Assembly: GCA_944325765.1 (NCBI GenBank)
Contig: CALVBH010000072.1
Coordinates: forward strand, 1-49,191
Length of the DNA: 49,191 nt
Direction of reading: 5' to 3'
From: an uncultured Bacteroidales bacterium
GTDB lineage: Bacteria > Bacteroidota > Bacteroidia > Bacteroidales > UBA932
Made by a program: the position numbers and the translations under genes. Below are positions 15,981-25,657 of the stretch, piece by piece (position 1 is the stretch's first letter; every line of letters begins with the position of its first letter). A model generated the notes under the pieces. It was given only the letters and a program-made list of their open reading frames with translations, did not search any database and was not told where the DNA came from.

Positions 15981-16175
15981 ATGAAAGCATCTGAAATACG
16001 CGAAATGTCGATCAGCGACCTCCGTGAACGTATCGAGGCGGAAAAGGCGGCACTCGATACCTTGAAGATAAACCACTCGATTTCTCCGATTGAGGATACG
16101 TCTAAAATAAGCAAGGCCAGAAAGGATATCGCAAGAATGATGACTATCCTGGCAGAAAAAGAGAAACAGAACTAA
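15981..16175 (+). CDS. rpmC: 50S ribosomal protein L29
   Basis: This 64-residue L29 (uL29) binds 23S rRNA near the exit tunnel and forms part of the signal recognition particle docking site. MKASEIREMSISDLRERIE at the start is typical. A strong AAAGGAG lies 6 nt before the ATG, unusual for this phylum. It sits 14 bp after rplP. Confidence 0.96.
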   Translation: MKASEIREMSISDLRERIEAEKAALDTLKINHSISPIEDTSKISKARKDIARMMTILAEKEKQN

Positions 16176-16187
16176 AATTGCAGTCTG

Positions 16188-16442
16188 ATGGAAAGAAATC
16201 TTCGCAAGGAAAGAGTAGGAGTAGTGGTCAGCAACAAGATGGACAAGTCCATAGTAGTTGCGGTAGCAAGAAAAGAAAAGCATCCTATTTACGGAAAGTT
16301 CGTAAAGAAGACCACCAAGTTCGTAGCTCATGATGAAAAGAACGAGTGTAGCGAGGGCGATACTGTCCGCATTATGGAAACCCGTCCGTTGAGCAAGACC
16401 AAGAACTGGAGATTAGTAGAAATTGTAGAAAAAGTTAAATAA
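16188..16442 (+). CDS. rpsQ: 30S ribosomal protein S17
   Basis: This 84-residue S17 (uS17) is an early-binding 16S rRNA protein with an OB fold. The [18 protein letters not shown] and [15 protein letters not shown] blocks identify it. It sits 12 bp after rpmC with no evident Shine-Dalgarno sequence and ends 2 bp before rplN. Confidence 0.97.
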   Translation: MERNLRKERVGVVVSNKMDKSIVVAVARKEKHPIYGKFVKKTTKFVAHDEKNECSEGDTVRIMETRPLSKTKNWRLVEIVEKVK

Positions 16443-16444
16443 CA

Positions 16445-16810
16445 ATGATACAGCAGGAAACACGTTTACAGGTGGCAGACAACAGCGGTGCAAAGGAAGT
16501 CCTCTGCATCCGCGTGCTTGGAGGTACTCGCCGCCGTTATGCAAAGGTAGGCGACAAGATCGTCGTTGCCGTGAAGAGCGCACTCCCGGGTGGGGATGCC
16601 AAGAAAGGTTCAGTATCCAAGGCTGTAGTGGTCCGCACGAAGAAGGAAATCCGCAGGCCGGACGGTTCTTATATCCGCTTTGATGACAATGCCTGTGTTC
16701 TTCTCAACAATCAGGGTGAGGTTCGCGGAACCCGTATTTTCGGCCCTGTGGCGAGGGAGCTTCGTGAAAATTATATGAAAATCGTTTCTCTGGCACCGGA
16801 GGTTCTTTAA
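16445..16810 (+). CDS. rplN: 50S ribosomal protein L14
   Basis: This 121-residue L14 (uL14) lies at the subunit interface and forms bridge B8. [18 protein letters not shown] at the start and the [14 protein letters not shown] end are diagnostic. It is in the canonical order S17-L14-L24. Confidence 0.98.
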   Translation: MIQQETRLQVADNSGAKEVLCIRVLGGTRRRYAKVGDKIVVAVKSALPGGDAKKGSVSKAVVVRTKKEIRRPDGSYIRFDDNACVLLNNQGEVRGTRIFGPVARELRENYMKIVSLAPEVL

Positions 16811-16821
16811 TTGAAATCGTT

Positions 16822-17139
16822 ATGAAGAAAATTTATATCAAAAAAGGCGATACAGTGTACGTCAATGCCGGAAACGACAAGGGTAAGACCGGCAAGGTGC
16901 TCGAGGTGATCCGCTCCAAGGATCGTGCTATCGTGGAAGGTATCAATATGATCAGCAAGCACACCAAACCGAATCCGAAAAATCCTCAAGGCGGTATTGT
17001 TAAACAAGAGGCGGCTGTCCATATTTCCAATCTTCAGCTTATCGACCCTGCGAAGGGAGGTCCGACGAGAATCGGTTTCAAGTTCGTCGATGGAAAGAAG
17101 ATCCGTTATTCTAAAAAATCTGGAGAGGAGATTAAATAA
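16822..17139 (+). CDS. rplX: 50S ribosomal protein L24
   Basis: This 105-residue L24 (uL24) starts large-subunit assembly. The KOW motif [19 protein letters not shown] and the [18 protein letters not shown] block identify it. Its TAA shares its last base with the rplE ATG, so the two are translationally coupled. Confidence 0.97.
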   Translation: MKKIYIKKGDTVYVNAGNDKGKTGKVLEVIRSKDRAIVEGINMISKHTKPNPKNPQGGIVKQEAAVHISNLQLIDPAKGGPTRIGFKFVDGKKIRYSKKSGEEIK

Positions 17140-17741
17140 TGGCAAAGACTAAGAAGACAACCGAGGTCGCAAATACTGCAGTGGCTGCAGGATATGTTCC
17201 GACTTTGAAGAAATTATACAGGAACGAAATCGTTCCGAAGCTGATGAAGGAGTTTTCATACTCTACCGTGATGCAGGTTCCGAAACTGGTGAAGATTACC
17301 ATCAATCAGGGTATCGGCGAGGCTACCAACGACAAGAAGCTCGTGGAGACCGCACAGCAGGAACTTACCGCCATTGCAGGACAGAAGGCCGTAACTACTC
17401 TTTCCAGAAAGGATATCTCGAACTTCAAGCTTCGTAAGGGAAATCCTATCGGAGTGAAGGTCACCCTTCGCGATGCCAGGATGTACGAATTCCTTGAAAG
17501 GCTTATCCGCGTATCTCTTCCGCGTATCAGAGACTTCAACGGAATTTCCGAGAAGCTCGACGGAAAGGGCAACTATACCCTCGGTATCAAGGAACAGATT
17601 ATTTTCCCGGAGATCGACATCGACAAGATAGCCAAAATCTTCGGTATGGAAATCACTTTCGTAACAACAGCAAAGACGGATGAAGAAGCTCACGCCCTTC
17701 TGCGTGAATTCGGTCTGCCTTTCAAGAAACATAATGACTAA
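17139..17741 (+). CDS. rplE: 50S ribosomal protein L5
   Basis: L5 (uL5) binds 5S rRNA and contacts tRNA in the central protuberance. The core starts with [18 protein letters not shown] and includes [15 protein letters not shown]. At 200 residues it is longer than the usual 180-185 because of a Lys/Thr/Ala-rich N-terminal extension of about 18 residues. The start codon overlaps the rplX stop, and GAGGAG lies just upstream, so the extension is probably real. Confidence 0.97.
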   Translation: MAKTKKTTEVANTAVAAGYVPTLKKLYRNEIVPKLMKEFSYSTVMQVPKLVKITINQGIGEATNDKKLVETAQQELTAIAGQKAVTTLSRKDISNFKLRKGNPIGVKVTLRDARMYEFLERLIRVSLPRIRDFNGISEKLDGKGNYTLGIKEQIIFPEIDIDKIAKIFGMEITFVTTAKTDEEAHALLREFGLPFKKHND

Positions 17742-17753
17742 AGGAGAACTGAT

Positions 17754-18023
17754 ATGGCAAAAGAATCTATGAAAGCCCGCGAAGTAAAACGCGCGAAATT
17801 AGTTGCCAAATACGCTGCCAAGAGAAAGGCCCTCAAAGAGGCCGGCGACTGGGCTGCATTGGACAAGCTTCCAAAGAATTCCAGCCCGTGCAGGATGCAC
17901 AACCGCTGTTCTCTCACCGGAAGACCGAAAGGCTATATGCGTATGTTCGGCATCAGCCGTATCCAGTTCCGTGAGATGGCAAGCAACGGTCTGATTCCGG
18001 GAGTGAAGAAAGCAAGCTGGTAA
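17754..18023 (+). CDS. rpsN: 30S ribosomal protein S14
   Basis: This 89-residue S14 (uS14) is the long form. It has [18 protein letters not shown] near residues 45-62 but lacks the four-cysteine zinc site of the short form. It acts in assembly of the 30S head. An AAAGGAG lies 8 nt before the ATG. A 76-bp spacer to rpsH follows, the largest gap inside the early cluster, with a small GC hairpin at about 18062-18077. Confidence 0.97.
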   Translation: MAKESMKAREVKRAKLVAKYAAKRKALKEAGDWAALDKLPKNSSPCRMHNRCSLTGRPKGYMRMFGISRIQFREMASNGLIPGVKKASW

Positions 18024-18099
18024 TGAAATTACATACATTATATAATTATTAACTGGATATCGGGCGTGTGAAGCGCCGGTTCTTAAAACAAACAAAGAA

Positions 18100-18495
18100 A
18101 TGACTGATCCAATAGCAGATTATCTGACACGAATCCGCAATGCCTACATGGCAGGCAAGAAGATCGTTGAGGTGCCTTCATCCAAGATGAAAGTGGCTAT
18201 GACCAAAATCCTTTGCGACAAAGGTTACATTCTGAGCTACAAGGTAGTGGAAGGCGAACCGTTCAATACGATCAAAATCGCTCTGAAGTATCATCCGCAG
18301 ACCAAAACGGCGGCCGTCAAGAAAATCGTCCGCATCTCGAAACCTGGTCTGAGAAAGTATGCAGGAGTGGAGAATATGCCGAGAGTCCTCAACGGACTGG
18401 GTATCGCTATCCTTTCCACATCGAAGGGTATCATCACCGACAAGGAAGCCAGAGAGATGAATGTCGGCGGTGAGGTATTATGTTATGTATATTAA
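18100..18495 (+). CDS. rpsH: 30S ribosomal protein S8
   Basis: This 131-residue S8 (uS8) is a primary 16S rRNA binder. MTDPIADYLTRIRNA is the standard start and LGIAILSTSKGIITDKEAR the standard C-terminal RNA-binding part. In E. coli S8 represses the spc operon through the L5 mRNA. Here the 76-bp spacer before rpsH, with a GGCG/CGCC hairpin, is a place to look for a comparable site. Confidence 0.97.
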   Translation: MTDPIADYLTRIRNAYMAGKKIVEVPSSKMKVAMTKILCDKGYILSYKVVEGEPFNTIKIALKYHPQTKTAAVKKIVRISKPGLRKYAGVENMPRVLNGLGIAILSTSKGIITDKEAREMNVGGEVLCYVY

Positions 18496-18512
18496 TCTAA
18501 AAGTATTTAATA

Positions 18513-19073
18513 ATGTCAAGAATAGGTAAATTGCCTGTACACCTTCGTGCCAAAGTTACCGTTGAGGTACTTCCCGGCAACGTTGTCAAGGTTAAAGGAC
18601 CTCTCGGCGAACTCAGTCAGAAAGTGGATTCCGACATCACTGTGACCGTAGAGGGAAATGAAGTTAAATTGACTCGCCCTACCGATCTTCCGAGACATCG
18701 CTCTCTTCACGGACTCTACCGTGCGCTTATCCACAATATGGTAGTCGGAGTCTCGGAAGGATATACTGTAAAACAGGAACTGATCGGTGTCGGTTACCGT
18801 GTGGATGTCAAGGGCCAGGTCCTTGAATTCTCACTCGGCTTTTCGCATGATGTCCACTTCATGCTTCCTGCAGAAGTAAAGGCCGAGGCCGAGCATGTAA
18901 AGAAAGGAGCCAATCCTATCCTCGTGCTCAAGAGTTCTGACAAGCAGCTTATCGGTCAGGTGGCAGCCAAGATACGTTCTCTGCGCAAGCCTGAGCCGTA
19001 CAAGGGTAAAGGTATCAGATTCGTCGGCGAACAGATTCGTCGCAAGGCCGGCAAGTCAGCAGGTGCTAAATAA
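18513..19073 (+). CDS. rplF: 50S ribosomal protein L6
   Basis: This 186-residue L6 (uL6) sits near the sarcin-ricin loop and factor-binding site. MSRIGKLPVHL and the C-terminal LRKPEPYKGKGIRFVGEQ block are diagnostic. It lies 17 bp after rpsH without a visible Shine-Dalgarno sequence. Confidence 0.97.
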   Translation: MSRIGKLPVHLRAKVTVEVLPGNVVKVKGPLGELSQKVDSDITVTVEGNEVKLTRPTDLPRHRSLHGLYRALIHNMVVGVSEGYTVKQELIGVGYRVDVKGQVLEFSLGFSHDVHFMLPAEVKAEAEHVKKGANPILVLKSSDKQLIGQVAAKIRSLRKPEPYKGKGIRFVGEQIRRKAGKSAGAK

Positions 19074-19087
19074 TAGGAGATTGAGTT

Positions 19088-19450
19088 ATGGCATTGAATA
19101 AGATAGAAAGAAGAAAAAGAATTCATTACCGTATCCGTAAGGTTGTCAATGGTACTGCTGAAAGACCGAGAATGGTTGTGTTCAGAAGCAACAAGCAGAT
19201 TTACGTACAGGTGATAGACGATACTAAGGGCGTTACTCTCGCTGCCGCAGCTTCAAACGACAAGGCTCTGGCTGCCGAGTGCAAGGGCAAGTCGGGTATC
19301 GAAGCGGCCGCTCTGGTGGGCAAGGCCATCGCAGAGCGCAGTATTGCGAAAGGTATCACCGCCATTTCTTTCGACCGCGGCGGATATCTTTATCATGGTA
19401 AAGTTAAAAGTTTGGCTGACGCTGCCCGTGAAGGCGGCCTAATATTCTAA
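19088..19450 (+). CDS. rplR: 50S ribosomal protein L18
   Basis: This 120-residue L18 (uL18) binds 5S rRNA together with L5 and L25-type proteins. The [20 protein letters not shown] start and the [20 protein letters not shown] end are typical. AGGAG precedes the ATG by about 9 nt. Confidence 0.97.
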   Translation: MALNKIERRKRIHYRIRKVVNGTAERPRMVVFRSNKQIYVQVIDDTKGVTLAAAASNDKALAAECKGKSGIEAAALVGKAIAERSIAKGITAISFDRGGYLYHGKVKSLADAAREGGLIF

Positions 19451-19459
19451 AAGGAGACT

Positions 19460-19978
19460 ATGGCAAATACAAATGTTAAAAGAGTAAAGACCTCTGACCT
19501 TGAACTCAAGGACAGGCTGGTTGCTGTCAAGAGAGTGACGAAAGTCACGAAAGGCGGACGTCATTTCAGTTTCGCTGCCATCGTTGTGGTAGGTGACGAA
19601 AACGGCGTTGTAGGTTATGGTCTCGGAAAGGCCAACGAGGTAACTACTGCGATTTCGAAGGGTATCGAAGATGCCAAGAAGAATCTGGTGAAGGTTCCGG
19701 TCCTGAACAAGACCATTCCTCACGAGCAGGAAGCCAAGTTCGGCGGAGCAAGGGTGTTTATGAAACCTGCCGCTCCTGGTACCGGAGTAAAGGCCGGAGG
19801 TGCAATGCGTGCAGTATTCGAGTCTGTGGGTATTCAGAACGTCCTGGCCAAATCCAAGGGTTCTTCCAACCCTCACAATCTGGTAAAGGCTACTGTGGCT
19901 GCCCTCGTGGAGATGAGAGATGCTTATACTATCGCCGGACTTCGCGGTATTCCTATGAGCAGAGTATTTAAAGGTTAA
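19460..19978 (+). CDS. rpsE: 30S ribosomal protein S5
   Basis: This 172-residue S5 (uS5) acts in decoding accuracy and the mRNA entry helicase. The double-stranded-RNA-binding-like part [19 protein letters not shown] and the central [19 protein letters not shown] block identify it. AAAGGAG lies 5 nt before the ATG. Confidence 0.98.
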   Translation: MANTNVKRVKTSDLELKDRLVAVKRVTKVTKGGRHFSFAAIVVVGDENGVVGYGLGKANEVTTAISKGIEDAKKNLVKVPVLNKTIPHEQEAKFGGARVFMKPAAPGTGVKAGGAMRAVFESVGIQNVLAKSKGSSNPHNLVKATVAALVEMRDAYTIAGLRGIPMSRVFKG

Positions 19979-19991
19979 GGAGGACGGAGAA

Positions 19992-20171
19992 ATGGCAAAA
20001 ATCAGATTGACCCAGATAAGGAGCAAGAACGGTGCAACCAAGAGGCAGATCTCCAATCTGCAGAATCTCGGGCTCCGTAAAATGCATCAGACTGTCGAGG
20101 TGGAACTTACCCCTGTCACCAAAGGTATGGTTCAGAAGGTTCTCCACTTAGTGAAAGTAGAGGAAATTTAA
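19992..20171 (+). CDS. rpmD: 50S ribosomal protein L30
   Basis: This 59-residue reading frame between rpsE and rplO encodes L30 (uL30). It starts MAKIRLTQIRSKNGATKRQI and includes LGLRKMHQTVE and the end MVQKVLHLVKVEEI. It is a small large-subunit protein of fixed position in the spc operon. It has the best Shine-Dalgarno match in the window, AAGGAGG, about 8 nt before the ATG. Confidence 0.95.
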   Translation: MAKIRLTQIRSKNGATKRQISNLQNLGLRKMHQTVEVELTPVTKGMVQKVLHLVKVEEI

Positions 20172-20188
20172 TTAGAGAGGATCGAGTA

Positions 20189-20638
20189 ATGAAATTGCAT
20201 GAATTAAAGCCTGCTAAAGGTTCTGTGAAAAGCAGGAAAAGAATAGGTCGTGGTGAGGGTTCCGGACATGGCGGCACTTCTACCCGCGGTCACAAGGGAG
20301 CCCAGGCACGTTCAGGATATTCCCGCAAGTTGGGATTCGAAGGAGGTCAGATGCCTATCCAGAGACGTCTTCCGAAATTCGGCTTCAACAACATCAACAG
20401 AGTGGAATATGTCCCTGTGAATGTCAAGACTCTCCAGGAACTGTCCGAGAAATACGGAGTTTCGGCTATCGACGTACAGTTCCTGAAGGACAATGGAGTG
20501 GTTTCCGGAAGCGCACTGGTAAAGGTTCTCGGCAACGGCGACCTGACTGCCAAGCTCGAAGTTTCCGCTAACGCATTCTCCAAGTCTGCTATCGCCAAGA
20601 TAGAGGCACAGGGTGGAACAGCAACTACAATCAAATAA
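20189..20638 (+). CDS. rplO: 50S ribosomal protein L15
   Basis: This 149-residue L15 (uL15) is a late-assembly protein. The glycine/arginine-rich N-terminal extension (RKRIGRGEGSGHGGTSTRG) reaches into 23S rRNA, followed by FEGGQMPIQRRLPKFGF. The stop is 2 bp before the secY start. Confidence 0.98.
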   Translation: MKLHELKPAKGSVKSRKRIGRGEGSGHGGTSTRGHKGAQARSGYSRKLGFEGGQMPIQRRLPKFGFNNINRVEYVPVNVKTLQELSEKYGVSAIDVQFLKDNGVVSGSALVKVLGNGDLTAKLEVSANAFSKSAIAKIEAQGGTATTIK

Positions 20639-20640
20639 TA

Positions 20641-21978
20641 ATGAAGAAGTTTATTCAGACCATAAAAAACATCTTCAAGATTGAAGAACTGCGCAAGAGG
20701 ATCGTGTATACGATTCTTTTGCTGCTGGTTTATCGTCTCGGCTGCTTTATCGTGCTGCCGGGCATAGACTCTGCGCAGCTGGCTACTCTTCAGGACAATT
20801 CACAGCAGGGTCTTGTAGGACTCCTGAATATGTTCTCGGGAGGAGCTTTCGGCAACGCTTCAATTTTCGCGCTTGGCGTGATGCCATACATCTCGGCATC
20901 CATCGTCATCCAGCTTCTCGGAGTGTTCGTGCCGTACTTCAGGAAACTCCAGATGGAAGGTGAGAGCGGAAGAAGGAAGATGAACCAGATGACACGGTAT
21001 CTGACCATCATCATCCTCTGCATCCAGGGTCCTGCCTATATGGCGGCTCTCCATAACCAGATTCCTGAAAGCGCCTTCCTGGCAGTGCACAACCTCGGCT
21101 GGAGCAACTTTATGTTCAACTTCGTCTCGACCATAATTATGATCGGCGGAACGATGTTCGTGATGTGGCTCGGCGAGAGGATTACTGACAGGGGCATCGG
21201 TAACGGTATATCACTCATAATCATGGTCGGTATCATAGCCCGTCTGCCATACGCCCTTACCGCTGAAATCGGTGAGAAGGTAAACAACACTGCCGGCGGT
21301 GTCCTGATGCTTATCGTGGAACTCGTGGTTCTGTTCTTTGTCTTCGTGGCTGCAATTGCCCTGGTTCAGGGTGTAAGAAAAGTTCCTGTACAGTACGCGA
21401 AGAGAATCGTCGGAAACAAGCAGTATGGCGGAGTGCGTCAGTACATCCCGATGAAAATCAATGCTGCAGGTGTCATGCCTATCATCTTCGCGCAGGCACT
21501 TATGCTTTTCCCTCTGATTTTCTCTCAGTTCGACGCTACCAGAGGACTTGCCGCGACTTTAAGCAACTATACCGGTTTCTGGTATAATCTCATATTCGGA
21601 CTTCTCGTGGTGATTTTCACCTATTTCTATACTGCCGTCACTGTAAATCCTACTATGATGGCTGAGGATATGAAGAAAAACGGAGGCTTTATCCCGGGCG
21701 TGAAACCTGGAAAGAAGACCGTGGAGTATCTTGACACCATTATGTCGAGGGTGACTCTTCCCGGCTCCATTTTCCTGGCGCTCATCGCCATTTTGCCTGC
21801 GTTCGCCATGCTGTTGGGCGTAAACAACCAGTTCGCAAGTTTCTACGGCGGTACTTCGCTGCTGATTCTTGTCGGCGTGGTTCTGGATACCCTCCAGCAG
21901 ATCGAGAGTCATTTGCTGATGCGCCACTACGACGGACTGATGAAGACGGGACGTCTGAAAGGCCGCTCGGGAATGTAA
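20641..21978 (+). CDS. secY: Preprotein translocase subunit SecY
   Basis: SecY is the channel of the Sec translocon in the inner membrane. The 445-residue protein has ten membrane helices, beginning with ELRKRIVYTILLLLVYRLG. It has the plug-region FSGGAFGNASIFALGVMPYI and the cytoplasmic loops (VPVQYAKRIVG and MAEDMKKNGGFIPGVKPGK) that bind SecA and the ribosome. The position after rplO is the ancestral one. Confidence 0.98.
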   Translation: MKKFIQTIKNIFKIEELRKRIVYTILLLLVYRLGCFIVLPGIDSAQLATLQDNSQQGLVGLLNMFSGGAFGNASIFALGVMPYISASIVIQLLGVFVPYFRKLQMEGESGRRKMNQMTRYLTIIILCIQGPAYMAALHNQIPESAFLAVHNLGWSNFMFNFVSTIIMIGGTMFVMWLGERITDRGIGNGISLIIMVGIIARLPYALTAEIGEKVNNTAGGVLMLIVELVVLFFVFVAAIALVQGVRKVPVQYAKRIVGNKQYGGVRQYIPMKINAAGVMPIIFAQALMLFPLIFSQFDATRGLAATLSNYTGFWYNLIFGLLVVIFTYFYTAVTVNPTMMAEDMKKNGGFIPGVKPGKKTVEYLDTIMSRVTLPGSIFLALIAILPAFAMLLGVNNQFASFYGGTSLLILVGVVLDTLQQIESHLLMRHYDGLMKTGRLKGRSGM

Positions 21979-21997
21979 TTTCAGTAAATCCAAGATT

Positions 21998-22774
21998 ATG
22001 GTAAAGCCGAAAACTGAGGAAGAAATAGCGCTGATGCGCGAGAATGCCATTCTCGTATCGAAGACATTGGCTGAGGTCGGTAAGGCGGTTGCCCCTGGTG
22101 TGACAACTCTTGAGTTGAATAGGGTAGCCGAGACCTTCATCCGTGATCACGGAGCTATACCGAGCTTTCTGGGTTATGAAGGCTTTCCTGCCGCTCTTTG
22201 TATTTCCGTAAATGATGTCGTGGTGCACGGATTTCCGTCAGACTATGTGCTGAAGGAGGGCGATATCGTCTCCGTGGACTGCGGCACCCTGTACAAGGGC
22301 TACAACGGCGACTCTGCCTACACTTTCCCGGTGGGGGAGGTGGACGAGCAGACCAGAAAGCTTCTGGATGTCACCAAGGAGTCCCTTTACAAGGGAATAG
22401 AAAAGGCGGTGGACGGTAACAGGACAGGCGATATCGGACACGCGGTGCAGTCGTATGCCGAATCGTTCGGTTTCTCTGTCGTCCGTGAACTTGAAGGACA
22501 CGGCATCGGCAGACACATGCATGAGAATCCGGGAGTCCCGAACTACGGCAGACCTGGAAAGGGCAACAAACTCGTGGACGGGATGACGATTTGTATCGAA
22601 CCGATGATCAATGCAGGAGCCAGAAATGTGTATCTATCTAAGAATGGTTGGGCAGTGCACACGGCGGATCATAAGAAATCGGCGCATTTCGAACTTACGG
22701 TTGTTGTCAGAAAAGGTGCTCCTGAAATACTGTCGACCTTTGATTTTATTGAAAAGTCTGATGTTAAATTTTAA
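21998..22774 (+). CDS. map: Methionine aminopeptidase, type I
   Basis: This 258-residue enzyme removes the initiator methionine from nascent proteins. The dinuclear metal ligands of the pita-bread fold are visible: the two aspartates in DCGTLYKGYNGDSAYTF, the histidine in GHGIGRHMHENP, and glutamates in ICIEPM and FELTVVV. It is placed between secY and infA; adk, which often lies here in other phyla, is absent. Confidence 0.97.
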   Translation: MVKPKTEEEIALMRENAILVSKTLAEVGKAVAPGVTTLELNRVAETFIRDHGAIPSFLGYEGFPAALCISVNDVVVHGFPSDYVLKEGDIVSVDCGTLYKGYNGDSAYTFPVGEVDEQTRKLLDVTKESLYKGIEKAVDGNRTGDIGHAVQSYAESFGFSVVRELEGHGIGRHMHENPGVPNYGRPGKGNKLVDGMTICIEPMINAGARNVYLSKNGWAVHTADHKKSAHFELTVVVRKGAPEILSTFDFIEKSDVKF

Positions 22775-22786
22775 AGTGATATTTTA

Positions 22787-23005
22787 ATGCCGAAACAGTC
22801 AGCAATAGAACAGGAAGGTGTCATAGTGGAGACACTGCCTAACGCAATGTTCAAGGTAGAGCTGGAGAACGGACATGTGATTCTGGCTCATATCTCAGGT
22901 AAAATGAGAATGCACTATATCAAAATTCTGCCGGGAGACAGAGTAAGAGTCGAAATGTCACCGTATGATTTGACAAAGGGAAGAATTTCTTTCAGGTACA
23001 AATAA
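22787..23005 (+). CDS. infA: Translation initiation factor IF-1
   Basis: This 72-residue OB-fold protein blocks the ribosomal A site during initiation. [20 protein letters not shown], the [19 protein letters not shown] core and the ending [12 protein letters not shown] are standard. It is in the usual place between map and rpmJ. Confidence 0.98.
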   Translation: MPKQSAIEQEGVIVETLPNAMFKVELENGHVILAHISGKMRMHYIKILPGDRVRVEMSPYDLTKGRISFRYK

Positions 23006-23049
23006 AACAATTTGCAGTATTGTAAATGCAAGTTTAAAAATTTACGATA

Positions 23050-23166
23050 ATGAAAGTCAAGGCATCCATCAAGAAGCGCAGCGAGGACTGCAAGATCGTC
23101 AAGCGTAAAGGCCGTCTTTACGTGATCTGCAAGAAGAATCCTAAATTCAAAATGCGTCAGGGATAA
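23050..23166 (+). CDS. rpmJ: 50S ribosomal protein L36
   Basis: This 38-residue L36 (bL36) begins [20 protein letters not shown] and ends KFKMRQG. The usual zinc ligands Cys11, Cys14, Cys27 and His33 are only half kept: position 11 is Ser and 33 is Phe, while 14 and 27 are Cys. This is therefore a zinc-independent form. It lies 44 bp after infA and 40 bp before rpsM. Confidence 0.96.
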   Translation: MKVKASIKKRSEDCKIVKRKGRLYVICKKNPKFKMRQG

Positions 23167-23206
23167 TTTTTATTTAGTTGTATAATAAATAAAATAAAGT
23201 ATAATT

Positions 23207-23584
23207 ATGGCAAGAATAGCCGGAGTTGATTTACCTAACAACAAAAGGGGAGAGATAGGTCTGACCTATATCTTCGGAATTGGCCGCAGCTCTGCCAGGA
23301 AGATCCTGTCCGGACTCGGTATCGACTTCGATACCAAGGTAGGCGAATGGAACGACGAGCAGATAGCAGGTATCCGTAACGTGATCGCGACCGAATACAA
23401 AATCGAAGGAGAGCTTCGTTCAGCTGTCCAGATGAACATCAAACGTCTGATGGATATCGGCTGCTACAGGGGAATCCGTCACCGTATCGGACTTCCTGTC
23501 CGCGGTCAGAGCACGAAGAACAATGCCCGTACGAGAAAGGGTAAGAAGAAAACCGTTGCAAACAAGAAGAAAGCAACCAAATAA
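23207..23584 (+). CDS. rpsM: 30S ribosomal protein S13
   Basis: This 125-residue S13 (uS13) contacts the P-site tRNA and the large subunit. [20 protein letters not shown], the helix-hairpin-helix, and the basic [20 protein letters not shown] tail are diagnostic. It is the first gene of the alpha-operon segment, continuous with the genes before it. Confidence 0.98.
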   Translation: MARIAGVDLPNNKRGEIGLTYIFGIGRSSARKILSGLGIDFDTKVGEWNDEQIAGIRNVIATEYKIEGELRSAVQMNIKRLMDIGCYRGIRHRIGLPVRGQSTKNNARTRKGKKKTVANKKKATK

Positions 23585-23597
23585 CGGGAAATGAATT

Positions 23598-23990
23598 ATG
23601 GCAAAAAAAGCAACATCAACAAGCAAAAAGAGAGTTGTAAAGGTTGACGCGTACGGTGAAGCCCATATTTCATCGACCTTCAACAACGTGATTGTGACCC
23701 TCACCAACAGTATCGGTCAGGTCATAAGCTGGTCTTCAGCAGGCAAGAGCGGTTTCAGGGGTTCAAAAAAGAACACTCCATACGCAGCGCAGGTGGCCGC
23801 AGCGGATGCAGCCAAGACTGCGTACGATCTGGGTCTTCGCAAAGTGAAAGCATACGTCAAGGGTCCGGGTGCAGGACGTGAGTCCGCCATAAGGACCATA
23901 CACGGTGCAGGTATCGAGATCACCGAAATCATAGACGTGACTCCTATGCCTCACAACGGATGCAGACCGAAAGGCCGTCGTAAAGTTTAA
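23598..23990 (+). CDS. rpsK: 30S ribosomal protein S11
   Basis: This 130-residue S11 (uS11) lines the mRNA exit channel of the platform. [20 protein letters not shown] and [18 protein letters not shown] are the family ends. The N-terminal lysine-rich tail is short, as usual. Confidence 0.98.
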   Translation: MAKKATSTSKKRVVKVDAYGEAHISSTFNNVIVTLTNSIGQVISWSSAGKSGFRGSKKNTPYAAQVAAADAAKTAYDLGLRKVKAYVKGPGAGRESAIRTIHGAGIEITEIIDVTPMPHNGCRPKGRRKV

Positions 23991-24015
23991 TTTTTTAGAG
24001 ATAAAGGAAATTGCT

Positions 24016-24618
24016 ATGGCAAGATATATTGGACCAACTACTAAAATCGCCCGCAGGTTCGGCGAGCCTATTTTCGGAACAGACAAGGATTTCGAGAAGA
24101 GGAATTATCCTCCGGGACAGCATGGTCTGGCAAGAAAGCGCAAGAAAGTTTCCGAGTACGGTACCCAGCTGCGGGAAAAACAGAAAGTAAAATACACGTA
24201 CGGAGTGCTTGAGAGACAGTTCCGCAACACTTACGAGAAAGCATCCCGTATGAAGGGACAGAAGGGCGAGAACCTTCTTATCCTTCTGGAGTCCCGTCTC
24301 GACAACATCGTTTACCGTATGGGCATAGCTCCTACCAGAGCAGCTGCAAGGCAGCTCGTATCTCACTGCCACATCACTCTGAACGGACAGGTTTGCAATA
24401 TCCCTTCCGCCCAGGTAAAGCCAGGTGACGTAGTGGCTGTAAGAGAGAGATCCAAGAGCCTTGAAGTCATCCAGAACAGTGTGGCATCGGCTGCAAAATA
24501 TTCCTGGATAGAGTTCGACGCAAAGGCTCTTACCGGAAAATATCTCAATGTCCCTGTAAGGGAGGAGATTCCGGAGAATATAAACGAGCAGCTCATCGTC
24601 GAGTTGTACTCCAAGTAA
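24016..24618 (+). CDS. rpsD: 30S ribosomal protein S4
   Basis: This 200-residue S4 (uS4) starts small-subunit assembly and, in some bacteria, represses the alpha operon. It is the cysteine-free N-terminal type ([20 protein letters not shown]) and has the S4 RNA-binding domain [21 protein letters not shown] partial Shine-Dalgarno AAAGGAAA precedes it. Confidence 0.98.
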   Translation: MARYIGPTTKIARRFGEPIFGTDKDFEKRNYPPGQHGLARKRKKVSEYGTQLREKQKVKYTYGVLERQFRNTYEKASRMKGQKGENLLILLESRLDNIVYRMGIAPTRAAARQLVSHCHITLNGQVCNIPSAQVKPGDVVAVRERSKSLEVIQNSVASAAKYSWIEFDAKALTGKYLNVPVREEIPENINEQLIVELYSK

Positions 24619-24646
24619 TAATTAACACCCAAAAAGAATCGATAAT

Positions 24647-25654
24647 ATGGCAATCTTAGCATTTCAGAAACCGGACAAGGTAATAATGCTCGAAGGGACC
24701 GATACCGTTGGCCGCTTTGAATTCAGGCCTCTGGAGCCTGGGTACGGACAGACAATCGGTAACGCTCTTCGCCGCATTCTGTTGTCTTCTCTGGAAGGTT
24801 TTGCTATCAATTCAGTCAAGATTTCGGGAGTGGACCAGGAATTCGCCACCATCCCGGGAGTGATTGAAGGGATGCAGGACATTATTCTTAACCTCAAGCA
24901 GGTGAGGTTCAAAAGAATGGTGGAAACTGTAGATTCCGAGGTGGCAAACATCGTAGTCAGCGGCAAGCAGGAGTTTACCGCAGAGGATATTTCCAAAGGA
25001 TTGTCTTCTTTCAAGGTGTTGAATCCAGAACTCCACATCTGTTCTCTCGAACCGTCAGTGAAACTGGAAATCTCCCTCAACATAGGCAAGGGACGCGGTT
25101 TCGTGCCGGCAGACGAAAATGTGGATTCCGATACTCCGATAGGTACTATTCCGGTAGATGCCATCTACACTCCGATAAAGAATGTCAACTGGATAGTGGA
25201 CAACTGGCGTGTGGAGCAGAAGACCGATTATGAGAAACTGACTCTCGAAATCATTACCGACGGTTCCATCACACCGAAGCTCGCGCTTCAGGAGGCTGCC
25301 AATATTCTTATCTACCACTTCAAGCTCTTTACCGACGAGAAGAAACTGTCGTTGGAGAGCGCTGTGGAATCGGATTCCAAGGAGCTCGATGAAGAGTCGC
25401 TCAGGATGAGGCATCTCCTCCTGACGAAGCTTTCCGATATGGGACTTTCAGTCAGGGCGTACAACTGCCTGAAGGCAGCCGATATCGATACGTTCGCCGA
25501 TCTGGTTTCGTATTCGAGGTCGGAACTGATGAAGTTCAGGAATTTCGGAAGGAAGTCTCTCAATGAAATCGATCTTCTTGTCGAAAAGATGAAACTGTCA
25601 TTCGGTATGGATGTATCGAAGTATAATATTGAACCAAAGAAAAAGACTGTTTAA
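24647..25654 (+). CDS. rpoA: DNA-directed RNA polymerase subunit alpha
   Basis: This 335-residue alpha subunit has the N-terminal dimerisation domain ([20 protein letters not shown] near residues 32-51). The C-terminal domain that contacts upstream DNA and activators is also present ([20 protein letters not shown] and [13 protein letters not shown]). The length is normal. The start is the ATG 28 bp after rpsD. Confidence 0.98.
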   Translation: MAILAFQKPDKVIMLEGTDTVGRFEFRPLEPGYGQTIGNALRRILLSSLEGFAINSVKISGVDQEFATIPGVIEGMQDIILNLKQVRFKRMVETVDSEVANIVVSGKQEFTAEDISKGLSSFKVLNPELHICSLEPSVKLEISLNIGKGRGFVPADENVDSDTPIGTIPVDAIYTPIKNVNWIVDNWRVEQKTDYEKLTLEIITDGSITPKLALQEAANILIYHFKLFTDEKKLSLESAVESDSKELDEESLRMRHLLLTKLSDMGLSVRAYNCLKAADIDTFADLVSYSRSELMKFRNFGRKSLNEIDLLVEKMKLSFGMDVSKYNIEPKKKTV

Positions 25655-25657
25655 AGT

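Noticed and set aside
23006-23049. Possible promoter between infA and rpmJ
   Set aside because: The gap is AT-rich, but no TAnnTTTG match with a suitable upstream element was seen.
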